Below, one piece after another: positions 18,601 to 26,713 of a DNA stretch of 64,000 nucleotides. The notes under the pieces were generated by a model. It did not search any database, was not told the DNA's origin, and saw nothing but the letters and a program-made list of their open reading frames with translations. Each line of letters begins with the position of its first letter. Within the stretch, counting starts at the first letter, position 1. Source of the stretch: Lelliottia nimipressuralis (GTDB taxonomy: Bacteria > Pseudomonadota > Gammaproteobacteria > Enterobacterales > Enterobacteriaceae); contig NZ_SOMG01000012.1 of the NCBI RefSeq assembly GCF_004402045.1, positions 142,388-206,387 of the forward strand. The letters are read 5' to 3'. The position numbers were made by a program, and so were the translations under genes.

Positions 18601-21431
18601 GCGCTCTTCACGCCGGTCGGGCTCTGGAATACCGCCGTCAGAGACAGCTCAGTGCCGTTGTTCTGCTGTGGCAGCGTATAGTTCCAGGTATTCGCTGGCC
18701 CTACGGTGACGGAGTCAATCAGTCGGGTACCGTCGTAAATGAAGACCACATCACCTGCCACACCTTTACCGTACAGGGTCGGCGTGGTGTCATCCGTCAC
18801 GCCCGGGTTCGCGAGATCGCCCTGAATCGTCCCCACGTCATCCGCGACGCGGTCCAGAGAACCTGTCGGGATACGGGTATCCAGCGTCAGCTCGAACGGC
18901 GCGGTTTGCGCACTCTCACCTGCGCCTGCGTCTTCGCTGGCGGTGATCTTATAGGTTGCATCCGCAGTCAGTGCCGGGTTAAGGGTGTACTGCCATTCAC
19001 CGGTCACGGCGTCAGCGCGCACGCTGTCGATGTATTTGCCATCAACATACACTTTCACCAGGGCACCCGCCGTCGCACGGCCCACCACTGTAGGGGTCGT
19101 GTCGTCGGTGTGGCTACCGCTGCCCAGATTGCCGGTGATGTCACCCTGATCGTCCACAACGTGGCTGATGGAAACACCGTTATGGCTGGTATCCACGATG
19201 AAGTGGATCGGAGCAGACTCTGGGCCGACGTTACCGGCTTTATCTTCAATCGAGACTTTCCAGGTGTAGTCGCCATCCACCAGCGCCGGGGCCGGGGTAT
19301 AGCTCCAGTTACCCTTATCGTCTACCGGGACGCGCACGATGGTGCCGTTACCCAGATCGATAATCGCGGTACCGTTCGCTTCACCCTTACCACGGTAGGT
19401 TGGGGTGTTGTCATCGGTGGTGTCGTCATTGGCGATGAGACCCGGCGTGCCGAAGTCGTCCCACAGTTCAATGTCGGTAGCTGCCAGCGGATCAACGGAA
19501 TCGACAATAATCACCCACTCGCCGGTTTCCGGGCTACGGTTGCCTGTCACATCTTCTGCAACCGCGCGGAAACGGTGCTCGCCCTGCGCCAGATCGGCGT
19601 CGAACTCAATGGTCCAGCGACCACCCGTCACCACGGCGCTGCCGATCGGGTTCGGGTTAGTGCCATCGTACAGATAGACCGTGGTGCCATCCTGTGCGGT
19701 ACCGGTAATGGTCGGGCGCGCGTCGTTCGTGATACCGCCGTTCTGTATCGTACCCAGATGTGCATCAACGTCGTCGATCACGTCAGTGATGGCCGGTGCC
19801 GTTGGAATACCGCCCGCCAGCAGGTCAAATGAGAAGGCGTCAGACGGCTCGGAACGCAGCCCTGCTTTATCCTGCGCCACAACGGTGACATCGTAATGGC
19901 CGTTGGCCAGGCCCAGCGCTGGCGTCCAGGTCCAGACCCCGGTAGCGGCGTCAGCGGTCACAGAGTCAACGGTTTTCCCGTTCACGATGATGAACACCAG
20001 GCTGCCCTTCTCGGCAGTACCGGTAAAGTCCGGGGTGCTGTCGTCAGTAATGCCGCCGTTGGCGATATTGCCGGTCTGCTGACCCGCATCATCAAACACG
20101 GTATCGATCGTCGGTTTTGCCGGCGGCTGAGTATCGACGATAAAGCCGATGGGGTCAGACGGTTCGCTGGCATTACCCGCCGGGTCACTAATGACCACCA
20201 CGGCTTCATGCTCACCGTCTTTCAGTGGGTTTTCCGGAGTCACTTCCCATTTACCGTCGTCACCGACAATCGCGGTGCCCACGACTTCGTCGTCAACAAC
20301 CAGTTCAACGGTATCGCCAGGCACGGCGCCTTCGCCGCTGAATACCGGCTTCGTGTCATCCGTGGTGTCACCGTTGTGAATAGGGCCGACAACCGGACCC
20401 TGATCGTCCTCAACGTCACCAATGATCGGTTTGTTTGGCGCGTCGGTATCGATAACCAGCTTCCACGGTGCGGTCGGCGCGCTTTCCACCCCGGTCGGGC
20501 CACGGAATACGACGCTCACATCCAGCGCAGTGCCGTTCGTCTGCTCAGGCAGGGTGTATTCCCAGCTGCCATCGGCACGTACGGTGGTCGAATCGATGAT
20601 GTCACTGCCGTTGCGAACGTAGACGATATCCCCAGGACGGCCAGTGCCGTGCAGGGTTGGGGTGGTGTCATCGGTCACACCCGGGTTCGCCACGTCGCCC
20701 TGGTAGCGGCCTTCATTGTCTTCAATACGATCGAAAGAGCCGGTCGGCACGACGGTATCAACGGTCAGCAGGAACGGACGCGTCGGCGCAGGGATCTCAC
20801 CTGGACCGCTGTATTCACCTGCGGTGATTTCGTAAGTTTTACCGGATTCCAGCGCCGGGTTGATCTCAATCGCCCACTCGCCGGTTACCGGGTCAGCAGT
20901 CATCGAGCCAACCGGGTTACCGTCCACATACAGGGTCACCACAGAGCCAGGCGTCGCCGTCCCGACGATAACCGGGTTCACATCATCCGTGCTACTGCCG
21001 CTCGCCAGCGGGTTAGTCAGCGTACCGGTGTTATCTTCAGCGTGGCTGATGGAGACCGCGTTACCCACCGTGTCAATCGTGAAGCTGATTGGCGGAGTAG
21101 AGGGACCGCGGTTGCCCTGTGCGTCTTCCAGGGAAACAGACCAGGTATAAGACCCGTCCGCCAGCGCAGGCGCTGGGGTCCAGCTCCAGTTACCGGTTGA
21201 ATCAACCGGTACGCGAACGCTCTGGCCGCCACCGAGGTCGATCACCGCCGTCATGCCCGGCTCACCCTTACCGCTAAAGGTTGGGGTGTTATCTTCGCTC
21301 GGATCGCCGTTGTTAATTTCACGCGGGAACTGGTAGTCGTTCCACAGTAAAACGTCTGTAGGCAGCGGGGGCAACGTCGCCATTGCGGCGATATTTTCGG
21401 TATTGTTGTTCGAAGTAATGGTCTTTTTCAT
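15684..21431 (-). CDS. Giant type I-secreted adhesin with ~15 Ig-like repeats (lacks BapA-type N-terminal module)
   Basis: A 1915-residue protein. The start at 21431 (MKKTITSNNN) follows GGA about 8 bases upstream. About 40 residues of non-repetitive sequence lead straight into roughly 15 Ig-like modules of 90-105 residues, each opening with a DD-x-G...NG-x-TDD-x-P-T/x-x-G pattern and closing with a WTIEFD- or WSYTPAP-like strand and an xVDT motif. Modules 4-9 correspond one to one with modules of the neighbouring adhesin. Modules 11-13 share GAYDDVAGGVYNGLV and modules 14-15 share DNVAGGKVGNLVD, showing recent tandem duplication. A Glu/Lys/Gln-rich linker (about 1710-1770) precedes the ~95-residue C-terminal type I secretion domain. 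It has no Sec signal peptide, as expected. Missing the N-terminal hydrophobic module of its partner, it may be released rather than retained. Function: cell-surface or secreted biofilm adhesin. Confidence 0.88.
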   Translation of the reverse strand: MKKTITSNNNTENIAAMATLPPLPTDVLLWNDYQFPREINNGDPSEDNTPTFSGKGEPGMTAVIDLGGGQSVRVPVDSTGNWSWTPAPALADGSYTWSVSLEDAQGNRGPSTPPISFTIDTVGNAVSISHAEDNTGTLTNPLASGSSTDDVNPVIVGTATPGSVVTLYVDGNPVGSMTADPVTGEWAIEINPALESGKTYEITAGEYSGPGEIPAPTRPFLLTVDTVVPTGSFDRIEDNEGRYQGDVANPGVTDDTTPTLHGTGRPGDIVYVRNGSDIIDSTTVRADGSWEYTLPEQTNGTALDVSVVFRGPTGVESAPTAPWKLVIDTDAPNKPIIGDVEDDQGPVVGPIHNGDTTDDTKPVFSGEGAVPGDTVELVVDDEVVGTAIVGDDGKWEVTPENPLKDGEHEAVVVISDPAGNASEPSDPIGFIVDTQPPAKPTIDTVFDDAGQQTGNIANGGITDDSTPDFTGTAEKGSLVFIIVNGKTVDSVTADAATGVWTWTPALGLANGHYDVTVVAQDKAGLRSEPSDAFSFDLLAGGIPTAPAITDVIDDVDAHLGTIQNGGITNDARPTITGTAQDGTTVYLYDGTNPNPIGSAVVTGGRWTIEFDADLAQGEHRFRAVAEDVTGNRSPETGEWVIIVDSVDPLAATDIELWDDFGTPGLIANDDTTDDNTPTYRGKGEANGTAIIDLGNGTIVRVPVDDKGNWSYTPAPALVDGDYTWKVSIEDKAGNVGPESAPIHFIVDTSHNGVSISHVVDDQGDITGNLGSGSHTDDTTPTVVGRATAGALVKVYVDGKYIDSVRADAVTGEWQYTLNPALTADATYKITASEDAGAGESAQTAPFELTLDTRIPTGSLDRVADDVGTIQGDLANPGVTDDTTPTLYGKGVAGDVVFIYDGTRLIDSVTVGPANTWNYTLPQQNNGTELSLTAVFQSPTGVKSAPTAAWNLTIDTEAPNAPAITGMYDDANTLIADGSRSRDTTPELRGTAEKDSLVKIYVPGSNVPVGSVYADANGDWKWTSPTLSDTQHNFFVKAQDQAGNLSGESNHYGLEVDTKAATPVILGAYDNVEGGIYNGLVPNGGLSNDGSMELRGTAEANSIIYIYNAYNDGVLDTVKADAKGNWSWSRSVADTAAGRPHMFYTIAKDDLGNVSGKSATYSLNVDTVNAAPVITGAYDDVAGGVYNGLVANGGVTNDKTPELRGTAEPGSVVYIVIDNYGTVAGSVKADANGSWKLPIATNYNQQYNFHAYSVDPAGNRSADSAKFAITVDTVNNAPVITGSWDDVQGGVYNGLVGNGGVTNDRTLDLRGTAEAGSVVYIINPANGGVHGSTTAGANGQWSFPLTTNYNQTYNFQAYSVDKAGNRSVNSTNFAITVDTVVAAPNVTVITDNVAGGKVGNLVDGERTNDNRPTITGNGAEAGAKIEIVLALGNQGWSNNNLVYTTTAKADGTWSLEIPKALQDGTWYFRANQTDQAGNKSALGNQHYVVVDTVAAAPVITAVVDNVAGGKVGNLVDAEKTNDNRPTITGNGAEAGAKIEIWLAGPTTGSGWTSGKNIIYTTTAKADGTWSLEIPTALPDGTWYFRAKQIDTAGNSSALGAQRYVTVETWSPENFLITSVSGGGYFDVVGEVITVKGVGGIPGHTVSLRGGLTPTLAGTTGRVLDDGTWTVTLTLAQWRAIGLSAPGNGNGFAAVFTVVDVADTSIHTYNGVPITVDGMLLRNSRSMRSFSVEENTQPVHEEQRVTSEENKPAKAPVVAQNEDDNASKQDASTEQKGVEHVGQATEGYDAVNHTLTLAGDAKDSIDLSKLVGKDQQVSTIDMNNGKADVLNINVNDVLTHAEKDMFIADGNKQLMVQGNKGDVLNLNDLLPDNSDPGNWTNAGNVKVSGVEYQVYQMENLDVELLVQNGVTVNVNNH
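18570..20425 (-). repeat. Collinear adhesin repeat block, copy 1
   Basis: Codes for six consecutive Ig-like modules (from IIGDVEDDQG through the module starting RVADDVG) that match, in order, those coded at 23070-24930. DNA identity is high over long runs; the 20-mer TTATCTTCAATCGAGACTTT in this copy has one mismatch in the other. The two blocks are direct repeats about 4.5 kb apart. Confidence 0.85.
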
Positions 21432-21479
21432 ACAATTTTCCAAATGAATTCTGTTTATGTTCTGGTCTAAAAGCTTCCG

Positions 21480-21501
21480 GAGGCTCCGGTTCAGGAGCCT
21501 C
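21480..21501 (-). terminator. Hairpin between the two adhesin genes
   Basis: A perfect 8-bp stem, GAGGCTCC/GGAGCCTC with a 6-nt loop, lies 16 bp after the stop of the first adhesin gene. It is followed by CGGAAGCTTTTAG, so only a short and displaced T-run is present. It probably attenuates or processes the transcript, allowing unequal levels of the two adhesins. Confidence 0.5.
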
Positions 21502-21517
21502 ACTTTCCTGGCATCAA

Positions 21518-24500
21518 TTAATGGTTCTGTAGCGTGACCGTGACTCCCATCTGAACGAGGATCTCGGTATTCAGGCTATCCATCTGATAAGACTGATACT
21601 CCACTCCCCCAACATTCACCGTCCCGCCATCGGTCCAGTTCCCCGGGTCCATACCGTTCGGCAGCAGGTCGCTCAGATTCACCGTGTCGCCCGCGTCGCC
21701 CTTCACCATCATTTGGTTGAAGTCGTTGTCGTGGAACAGGTTCTGCGTGGCGTTTTCCAGCACATCACCCGCGCTCAGCGTCAGGGTGTTGTTGCCTGTT
21801 CCCGTAATGTCGAACACTTCCACTGACTGGACAGGATGGGTCAGCGCGCTCAGGTCGAGGTGCTGATCCGCCCCCAGCAGCTTCAGCGTGTCGGTGCCTT
21901 CGCCACCCTGAATCACCGCGTCGGTCAGGCTGGTCACATCCGCAACCTGATACAGGTTGTCCGCCGCGTCGCCGTACCAGACATCGCCCAGGTTATCCGC
22001 CAGGAACTCGCCTGGGGTGACGGTTTTCGCCGTTCCGCTTACCACCAGGTTATCGATGCTGAAGCCAAACCCGGAGCTGGTCGCCTGTTCCTCGTGGTGG
22101 ATCTCCATCCGGTAAACCGGCGTATCATCCGGGCTGGTAAACGACACCGGGACGTTACGGTTAGGGAGGAAGGCGCTCACCGACTGAGATCCAATCTCCT
22201 TGCCGTTAATGTCGTAGAACGTCACCACCGTCGACGGGCCGGCAAAACGCGGGTTGAAAACGAAATCGATCGTTTTAGCGCCATACTGGAAGTCAACAAA
22301 CATGCTGGCTTGCATCCCGGTATCCGTTGAGGTGCTGTACAAATACAGGCTGTTGGTGCTTCCCGTCCCGATGACCTGTTTGTCGAATTCATAATCCGCC
22401 GTGCCGGTATCCGGAGTGTGGGAGAAACGCATCCCGTGCACCCATGCGCCCGCATTAATGTCCGCGAACTCCGTATCGTCTTCGAAGCTATTGGTACTGG
22501 TGAACGCGCTGGTGCGGTAGCTTGAGCTGTTACCCGCCGCGTCAACAATCGCCGCGCCCACCGGAATATCGGTGTAGCCGCCCGGTGGCAGACTCAGGGT
22601 CACGTTGCCGTTAGCGATGTCGGCGGCCGTCAGCGTATGGGTCACGGTAATGTCGCCGCTCTTCACCAGCACGGTGTCGCCCTCGACAATCCCGCTGCCC
22701 GGCAGCGTCACCGTCACGTCGTTACCGCTGCGCACCACGTCGGTCGGCTCATCCGGCGCCACCTGATCCAGCACCACCTTCTGCGAGGATTCGGTGTAGT
22801 TCCCGGCGATATCGACCACGCGCGTCAGGACAGTCCAGTCCGCGCTATGCCCCTGGCCATCGACAAACGCCCATTTGTCGCCGTCAACCATGGCTTCCAG
22901 CCAGGTTTTCCCACCGTCAGTGGAGACCAGCACTTTCCCGCCCGCTTCCAGCGGGGCCGAAAGATGGCCGCTGACCAGGCTACCCACCTGACCACTGTTG
23001 GTGATGAAGTCGTTGCCGTTGACACCGGAGTCATGGGTCATCGCATCGACCACCGCGTTGCTGGTTGGCGCGTCGGTATCAATGATGATTTTCCATTCCG
23101 CCGACGGCGCGCTTTGTACGCCGGTCGGGCTCTGGAATACCGTTTTCAGCGCCAGCTCGGTACCGTTGTTCTGCGCAGGCAGGGTGTAGTTCCAGGTGTT
23201 ACCCGGCCCTACGGTCACGGAGTCGAGCAGCGTGGTGCCGTCGTAAATAAACACGACATCACCCGCGACGCCGGTCCCGTGCAGGGTTGGCGTGGTGTCA
23301 TCGGTCACCGCCGGGTTCGCCAGGTCGCCCTGCACCAGCCCTACGTCATCCGATACGCTATCGAATGAGCCAACCGGTACGCGGGTATCCAGCGTCAGTT
23401 CAAACGGCGCCGTCTGCGCGCTGTCACCGGTGCCGGTATTTTCACTGGCGGTGATCTGGTACGTCCCATCAGCGGTCAGCGCCGGGTTGAAGGTGTATTT
23501 CCACGCACCGGTAGCCGGGTCAGCGATCACGGTGTCGACAAACTTGCCGTCCAGATACACTTTCACTTCAGCACCAGGCGTCGCGCGGCCCACAACGGTA
23601 GGTGTCGTGTCATCGGTATGGCTGCCGCTGGCCAGATTGCCCTTCAGCGCCCCTTCATCGTCTTCCACGTGGCTGATAGACACGCCGTTGAGGCTGGTGT
23701 CCACGATGAAGTGGATCGGAGCAGACTCCGGGCCGACGTTACCGGCTTTGTCTTCAATCGAGACTTTCCAGGTGTAATCACCGTCCGCCAGGGCCGGTGC
23801 CGGGGTATAACTCCAGTTACCGCTGCCATCTACCGGCACGCGCACGGTGGTGCCGTTCCCCAGATCGATGATCGCGGTACCGTCAGGTTCACCCTTACCA
23901 CGGTAGGTTGGGGTGTTGTCGTCGGTGGTGCCGTTATCCGCAATAATGCCCGGCGTGCCGAAGTCGTCCCACAGCTCAATATCCGTAGGTGCCAGCGGAT
24001 CAACGGAATCCACAATAATCACCCACTCGCCGGTTTCCGGGCTGCGGTTGCCCACGGCGTTTTCCGCGACCGCGTGGAAGCGGTGCTCGCCCTGTGCCAG
24101 TGCAGTGTCGAAATCGATAGTCCAGGTGCCACCCGTAACCACAGCGCTACCGATCGGCGTCGGGTTAGTGCCGTCGTACAGGTAAATCGTCGTACCGTCC
24201 TGACCCGTACCGGTGATGGTCGGTTTGTCGTCGTTCGTGATGCCACCCTGCTGTACGGTACCAACATGAGCATCGACATCGTCGATAACGTCCGTGATCG
24301 CCGGAGCAGGAGGAATACCGCCTGCCACCAGTTCAAACGCGAACGCGTCAGACGGTTCAGAACGCAGACCTGCCTTATCATCGGCAACCACTTTCACATC
24401 GTAGTGGCCGTTCATCAGCGCCGGAGATGGCGTCCAGGTCCAGTTGCCTGTCGGGTCAGCGGTAACGGAATCCACTTCCTTACCGTTAACGATGATGCGC

Positions 24501-26425
24501 ACTACGCTGTTTTTCTCAGCGGTACCGGTAAAGGTCGGAGTACTGTCATCGGTGATATCGCCGTTGGCCAGATTGCCCGTTTTCAGGCCAGCATCATCAA
24601 ACACGCTGTCAATCGTCGGTTTTGCCGGCGGCGTGGTGTCTACGATGAAACCGATCGGATCGGACGGCTCGCTGTCGTTACCCACCGGATCGGTGATCAC
24701 CACAACCGCTTCATGTTCGCCTTCCGGCAGCGGTTTCTCAGGCGTTACTTCCCACTTACCGTCATCGCCGACAATCGCGGTACCGACGACTTCATCGTCA
24801 ATAATCAGACGCACAGTGTCGCCTGGCGTACCGTTGTCGCCACTGAATACCGGCTGGGTGTCGTCGGTGGTATCACCATCGTGTATAGGACCCACAACCG
24901 GTCCCTGGTCGTCTTCAACGTCACCAATGACCGGCTTGTCAGGGCCTTGCAGATCAACGATAAATTCGAAATCATCAGACGGTTCGCTGGCGTTGCCTTC
25001 TGGATCGGTAATCACCACTTTCCCGGTGTGGCTGCCTTCCGGCAGCGGTTTCTCAGGCGTCACTTCCCACTTACCGTCGTCACCAACGATCGCGGTGCCG
25101 ACCAGTTCATCGTCCACGATCAGTCTGACGGTATCGCCAGGCGTGCCGTTTTCACCGCGGAACGTCGGCTGCGTATCGTCAGTCGCGCCGCCGTTCTGGA
25201 TTGGGCCCACCACGGTACCGGCGTCATCTTCCACTTCCCCGATGATCGGTTTTTCTGGCGTCACGATAAATTTGAAGTCATCAGACGGTTCGCTGTCGTT
25301 CCCGGCCGGATCGGTAATGATCACCTTCCCGGCGTGGCTGCCTTCCGGCAGTGGTTTCTCAGGCGTCACTTCCCATTTGCCGTCTTCACCGACGATAGCG
25401 GTACCGACCACTTCGTCGTCAACGATCAGGCGTACGGTATCGCCAGGCGTGGCACCTTCACCGTGGAAGACCGGCTGTTTATCGTCAGTCGCATCGCCGT
25501 TATGGATTGGGCCCGTTACCGCGCCAACGTCGTCTTCCACTTCGCCAATGATCGGCTTAACAGGCGCTTCAAGATCGACGGTGAAATCAAAAGAATCGCT
25601 CGGCGCGCTGGTGCGACCATCCGGGCCTTTACCGATCAGCACAATGCTGTGGTCGCCGTGCGCCAGCGGGGTTTCCGGCGTCCAGGTCCAGGTGCCGTCT
25701 GCGCCCACACGGGTTTCGCCGAGCTTGACGTTGTTTTCCCAGAACTCAACGATATCGCCCGCTTTGCCTTTACCGCTAAACGTTGGCGTGGCGTCATCGG
25801 TCACGCCGTTTTGTGGGATCGAGCCGGTTTTCGTGCCGAAATCGTCGTGCACGTCGGTCAGTTCAGGGGTGGTGACAGGCGCAACGGTGCCTTTTTTGTC
25901 TCCGCCATCGTCACGGTTATGACGAATGATGGCGCCCAGGCCCACCAGCGCACCAATCCCGGCTAACGCACCCAGCGCCAGCAAGGCAGGAGAGAATGCG
26001 GTACCCGCAACGGCCAGACCGTCCAGGCCCGCAATGGCACCTGCACCCAGCGCCTGAGCGGAGGATTCGCCATCCAGCAGGAATGCAGCTTTGTGGTCGT
26101 CGTCGCCGTCAGTGGCAATGTACTCATGCCATTGACCATCTTCGCCTTTACCGACCAGCTCACCTGGGTTATCGAAATAGTCTTCAATGATCAGCTGTGG
26201 CTGATCCTCGTCAGTGCCTTCCAGCATGACGAACAAGTCTTTGCCTACGCGTTTCAGCGTAATGTTTTCTGGCGCGACGCCATTTTCCCCTTCAGCAAGA
26301 ATGTATTTTGCATTCGGGATGGCTTTGATTTTGACAGCACTGCCAACCTTTTCACTGCGCAGAACGTCAGCTTTGACAATCGTATCTTTATCAACGACTG
26401 CAATATTTACTGGCTTGAGAGTCAT
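21518..26425 (-). CDS. BapA-like giant type I-secreted adhesin with N-terminal module and jelly-roll-like domain
   Basis: A 1635-residue protein starting at 26425 (MTLKPVNIAV) behind an ACGAGAA ribosome site; the upstream part of the open frame has no such support. Residues 1-~185 are the BapA-type prefix: a beta-rich domain, then a Gly/Ala-rich hydrophobic stretch (LLALGALAGIGALVGLGAII) that in related adhesins stays in or near the export machinery. About nine canonical Ig-like modules follow, then two divergent ones (GKVLVSTDGGKTW; TDVVRSGNDVTVTLP). A ~150-residue non-repeat domain (coded about 22030-22485) with VTFYDINGKEIGS and FSIDNLVVSG looks like a jelly-roll or lectin-type sandwich. 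The C-terminal ~95-residue secretion domain ends the protein. It is first in the minus-strand adhesin-OmpA order and divergent from a LuxR-type regulator. The expected role is biofilm or host/substrate attachment. Confidence 0.92.
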   Translation of the reverse strand: MTLKPVNIAVVDKDTIVKADVLRSEKVGSAVKIKAIPNAKYILAEGENGVAPENITLKRVGKDLFVMLEGTDEDQPQLIIEDYFDNPGELVGKGEDGQWHEYIATDGDDDHKAAFLLDGESSAQALGAGAIAGLDGLAVAGTAFSPALLALGALAGIGALVGLGAIIRHNRDDGGDKKGTVAPVTTPELTDVHDDFGTKTGSIPQNGVTDDATPTFSGKGKAGDIVEFWENNVKLGETRVGADGTWTWTPETPLAHGDHSIVLIGKGPDGRTSAPSDSFDFTVDLEAPVKPIIGEVEDDVGAVTGPIHNGDATDDKQPVFHGEGATPGDTVRLIVDDEVVGTAIVGEDGKWEVTPEKPLPEGSHAGKVIITDPAGNDSEPSDDFKFIVTPEKPIIGEVEDDAGTVVGPIQNGGATDDTQPTFRGENGTPGDTVRLIVDDELVGTAIVGDDGKWEVTPEKPLPEGSHTGKVVITDPEGNASEPSDDFEFIVDLQGPDKPVIGDVEDDQGPVVGPIHDGDTTDDTQPVFSGDNGTPGDTVRLIIDDEVVGTAIVGDDGKWEVTPEKPLPEGEHEAVVVITDPVGNDSEPSDPIGFIVDTTPPAKPTIDSVFDDAGLKTGNLANGDITDDSTPTFTGTAEKNSVVRIIVNGKEVDSVTADPTGNWTWTPSPALMNGHYDVKVVADDKAGLRSEPSDAFAFELVAGGIPPAPAITDVIDDVDAHVGTVQQGGITNDDKPTITGTGQDGTTIYLYDGTNPTPIGSAVVTGGTWTIDFDTALAQGEHRFHAVAENAVGNRSPETGEWVIIVDSVDPLAPTDIELWDDFGTPGIIADNGTTDDNTPTYRGKGEPDGTAIIDLGNGTTVRVPVDGSGNWSYTPAPALADGDYTWKVSIEDKAGNVGPESAPIHFIVDTSLNGVSISHVEDDEGALKGNLASGSHTDDTTPTVVGRATPGAEVKVYLDGKFVDTVIADPATGAWKYTFNPALTADGTYQITASENTGTGDSAQTAPFELTLDTRVPVGSFDSVSDDVGLVQGDLANPAVTDDTTPTLHGTGVAGDVVFIYDGTTLLDSVTVGPGNTWNYTLPAQNNGTELALKTVFQSPTGVQSAPSAEWKIIIDTDAPTSNAVVDAMTHDSGVNGNDFITNSGQVGSLVSGHLSAPLEAGGKVLVSTDGGKTWLEAMVDGDKWAFVDGQGHSADWTVLTRVVDIAGNYTESSQKVVLDQVAPDEPTDVVRSGNDVTVTLPGSGIVEGDTVLVKSGDITVTHTLTAADIANGNVTLSLPPGGYTDIPVGAAIVDAAGNSSSYRTSAFTSTNSFEDDTEFADINAGAWVHGMRFSHTPDTGTADYEFDKQVIGTGSTNSLYLYSTSTDTGMQASMFVDFQYGAKTIDFVFNPRFAGPSTVVTFYDINGKEIGSQSVSAFLPNRNVPVSFTSPDDTPVYRMEIHHEEQATSSGFGFSIDNLVVSGTAKTVTPGEFLADNLGDVWYGDAADNLYQVADVTSLTDAVIQGGEGTDTLKLLGADQHLDLSALTHPVQSVEVFDITGTGNNTLTLSAGDVLENATQNLFHDNDFNQMMVKGDAGDTVNLSDLLPNGMDPGNWTDGGTVNVGGVEYQSYQMDSLNTEILVQMGVTVTLQNH
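23070..24930 (-). repeat. Collinear adhesin repeat block, copy 2
   Basis: Partner of 18570-20425: six Ig-like modules in the same order. Example of near identity: both copies encode the invariant run WKVSIEDKAGNVGPESAPIH with only silent changes. Homologous recombination between copies would delete about 4.5 kb and fuse the BapA-like N-terminus to the other adhesin's C-terminus in frame. Confidence 0.85.
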
Positions 26426-26536
26426 GTTTAAATTCTCGTGTAAATAATCGATCTGTGTCCGCGCAACGCGCCAGACGCACTTCCATACGGGATACATTCC
26501 CTGGCTGACGCTATCTTCCCGGCTGGCAAGTTTTGG

Positions 26537-26567
26537 CTTAATAAGACCTGTCGCAAACCGGTCTTAT
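26537..26567. promoter_or_regulatory. Operator-like inverted repeats between adhesin and LuxR-type gene
   Basis: ATAAGACC (26541-26548) and GGTCTTAT (26560-26567) form a perfect 8-bp inverted repeat with an 11-bp spacer. The left part, CTTAATAAGACCTGTCGC, is nearly identical to the site upstream of the exporter operon. The position is 112-142 bp upstream of the BapA-like ATG. Confidence 0.6.
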
Positions 26568-26586
26568 ATGTCTCAGGAGGGGGAAA

Positions 26587-26652
26587 GTGGCACTGTCATC
26601 TGACGGTATATGGACGCCAGAAAATAATGGCGAAGATAAAGACAAGTCTTAG
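26587..26652 (+). other. Possible 21-codon leader ORF upstream of the LuxR-type gene
   Basis: A GTG at 26587 preceded by an unusually strong AGGAGGGGG (26575-26583) opens a 21-codon frame ending at TAG (26650-26652), in a different frame from the downstream regulator. The purine-rich site is stronger than any seen for the regulator itself. It may be a leader peptide coupling translation, or chance. Confidence 0.3.
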
Positions 26653-26713
26653 TCAACTTTTTTTTGCGTGGATGGAAAATGACATTTTTGTCACTCAATC
26701 AGGACAATCAGGA

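Noticed and set aside
19896..21200. 434-codon plus-strand frame opposite the second adhesin
   Set aside because: Mirror of Ig-like repeats with His/Arg-rich, non-homologous translation.
16600..25600. CRISPR array suggested by regularly spaced repeats
   Set aside because: The repeats are about 300 bp, coding and in frame, and there are no short direct repeats with unique spacers or cas genes.
23618..25966. Long plus-strand open frames (782 and 492 codons) antisense to the BapA-like adhesin
   Set aside because: They follow from the repetitive GC-biased codon use of the adhesin on the other strand; the translations are low-complexity without family features and lack ribosome sites.
15684..26425. 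A single split adhesin gene broken by a frameshift
   Set aside because: The first adhesin ends with a full C-terminal secretion domain and the second has its own ribosome site and start after an 86-bp gap with a hairpin, so these are two genes.
15684..26425. A LapG-type proteolytic release site and LapD/LapG control
   Set aside because: I found no convincing LapG cleavage motif in the N-terminal region and no lapD or lapG homologue in the window.
26627..26713. Upstream starts for the LuxR-type regulator (26627 or 26672)
   Set aside because: The extra residues are not receiver-like and neither start has a proper ribosome site; kept only as alternatives.
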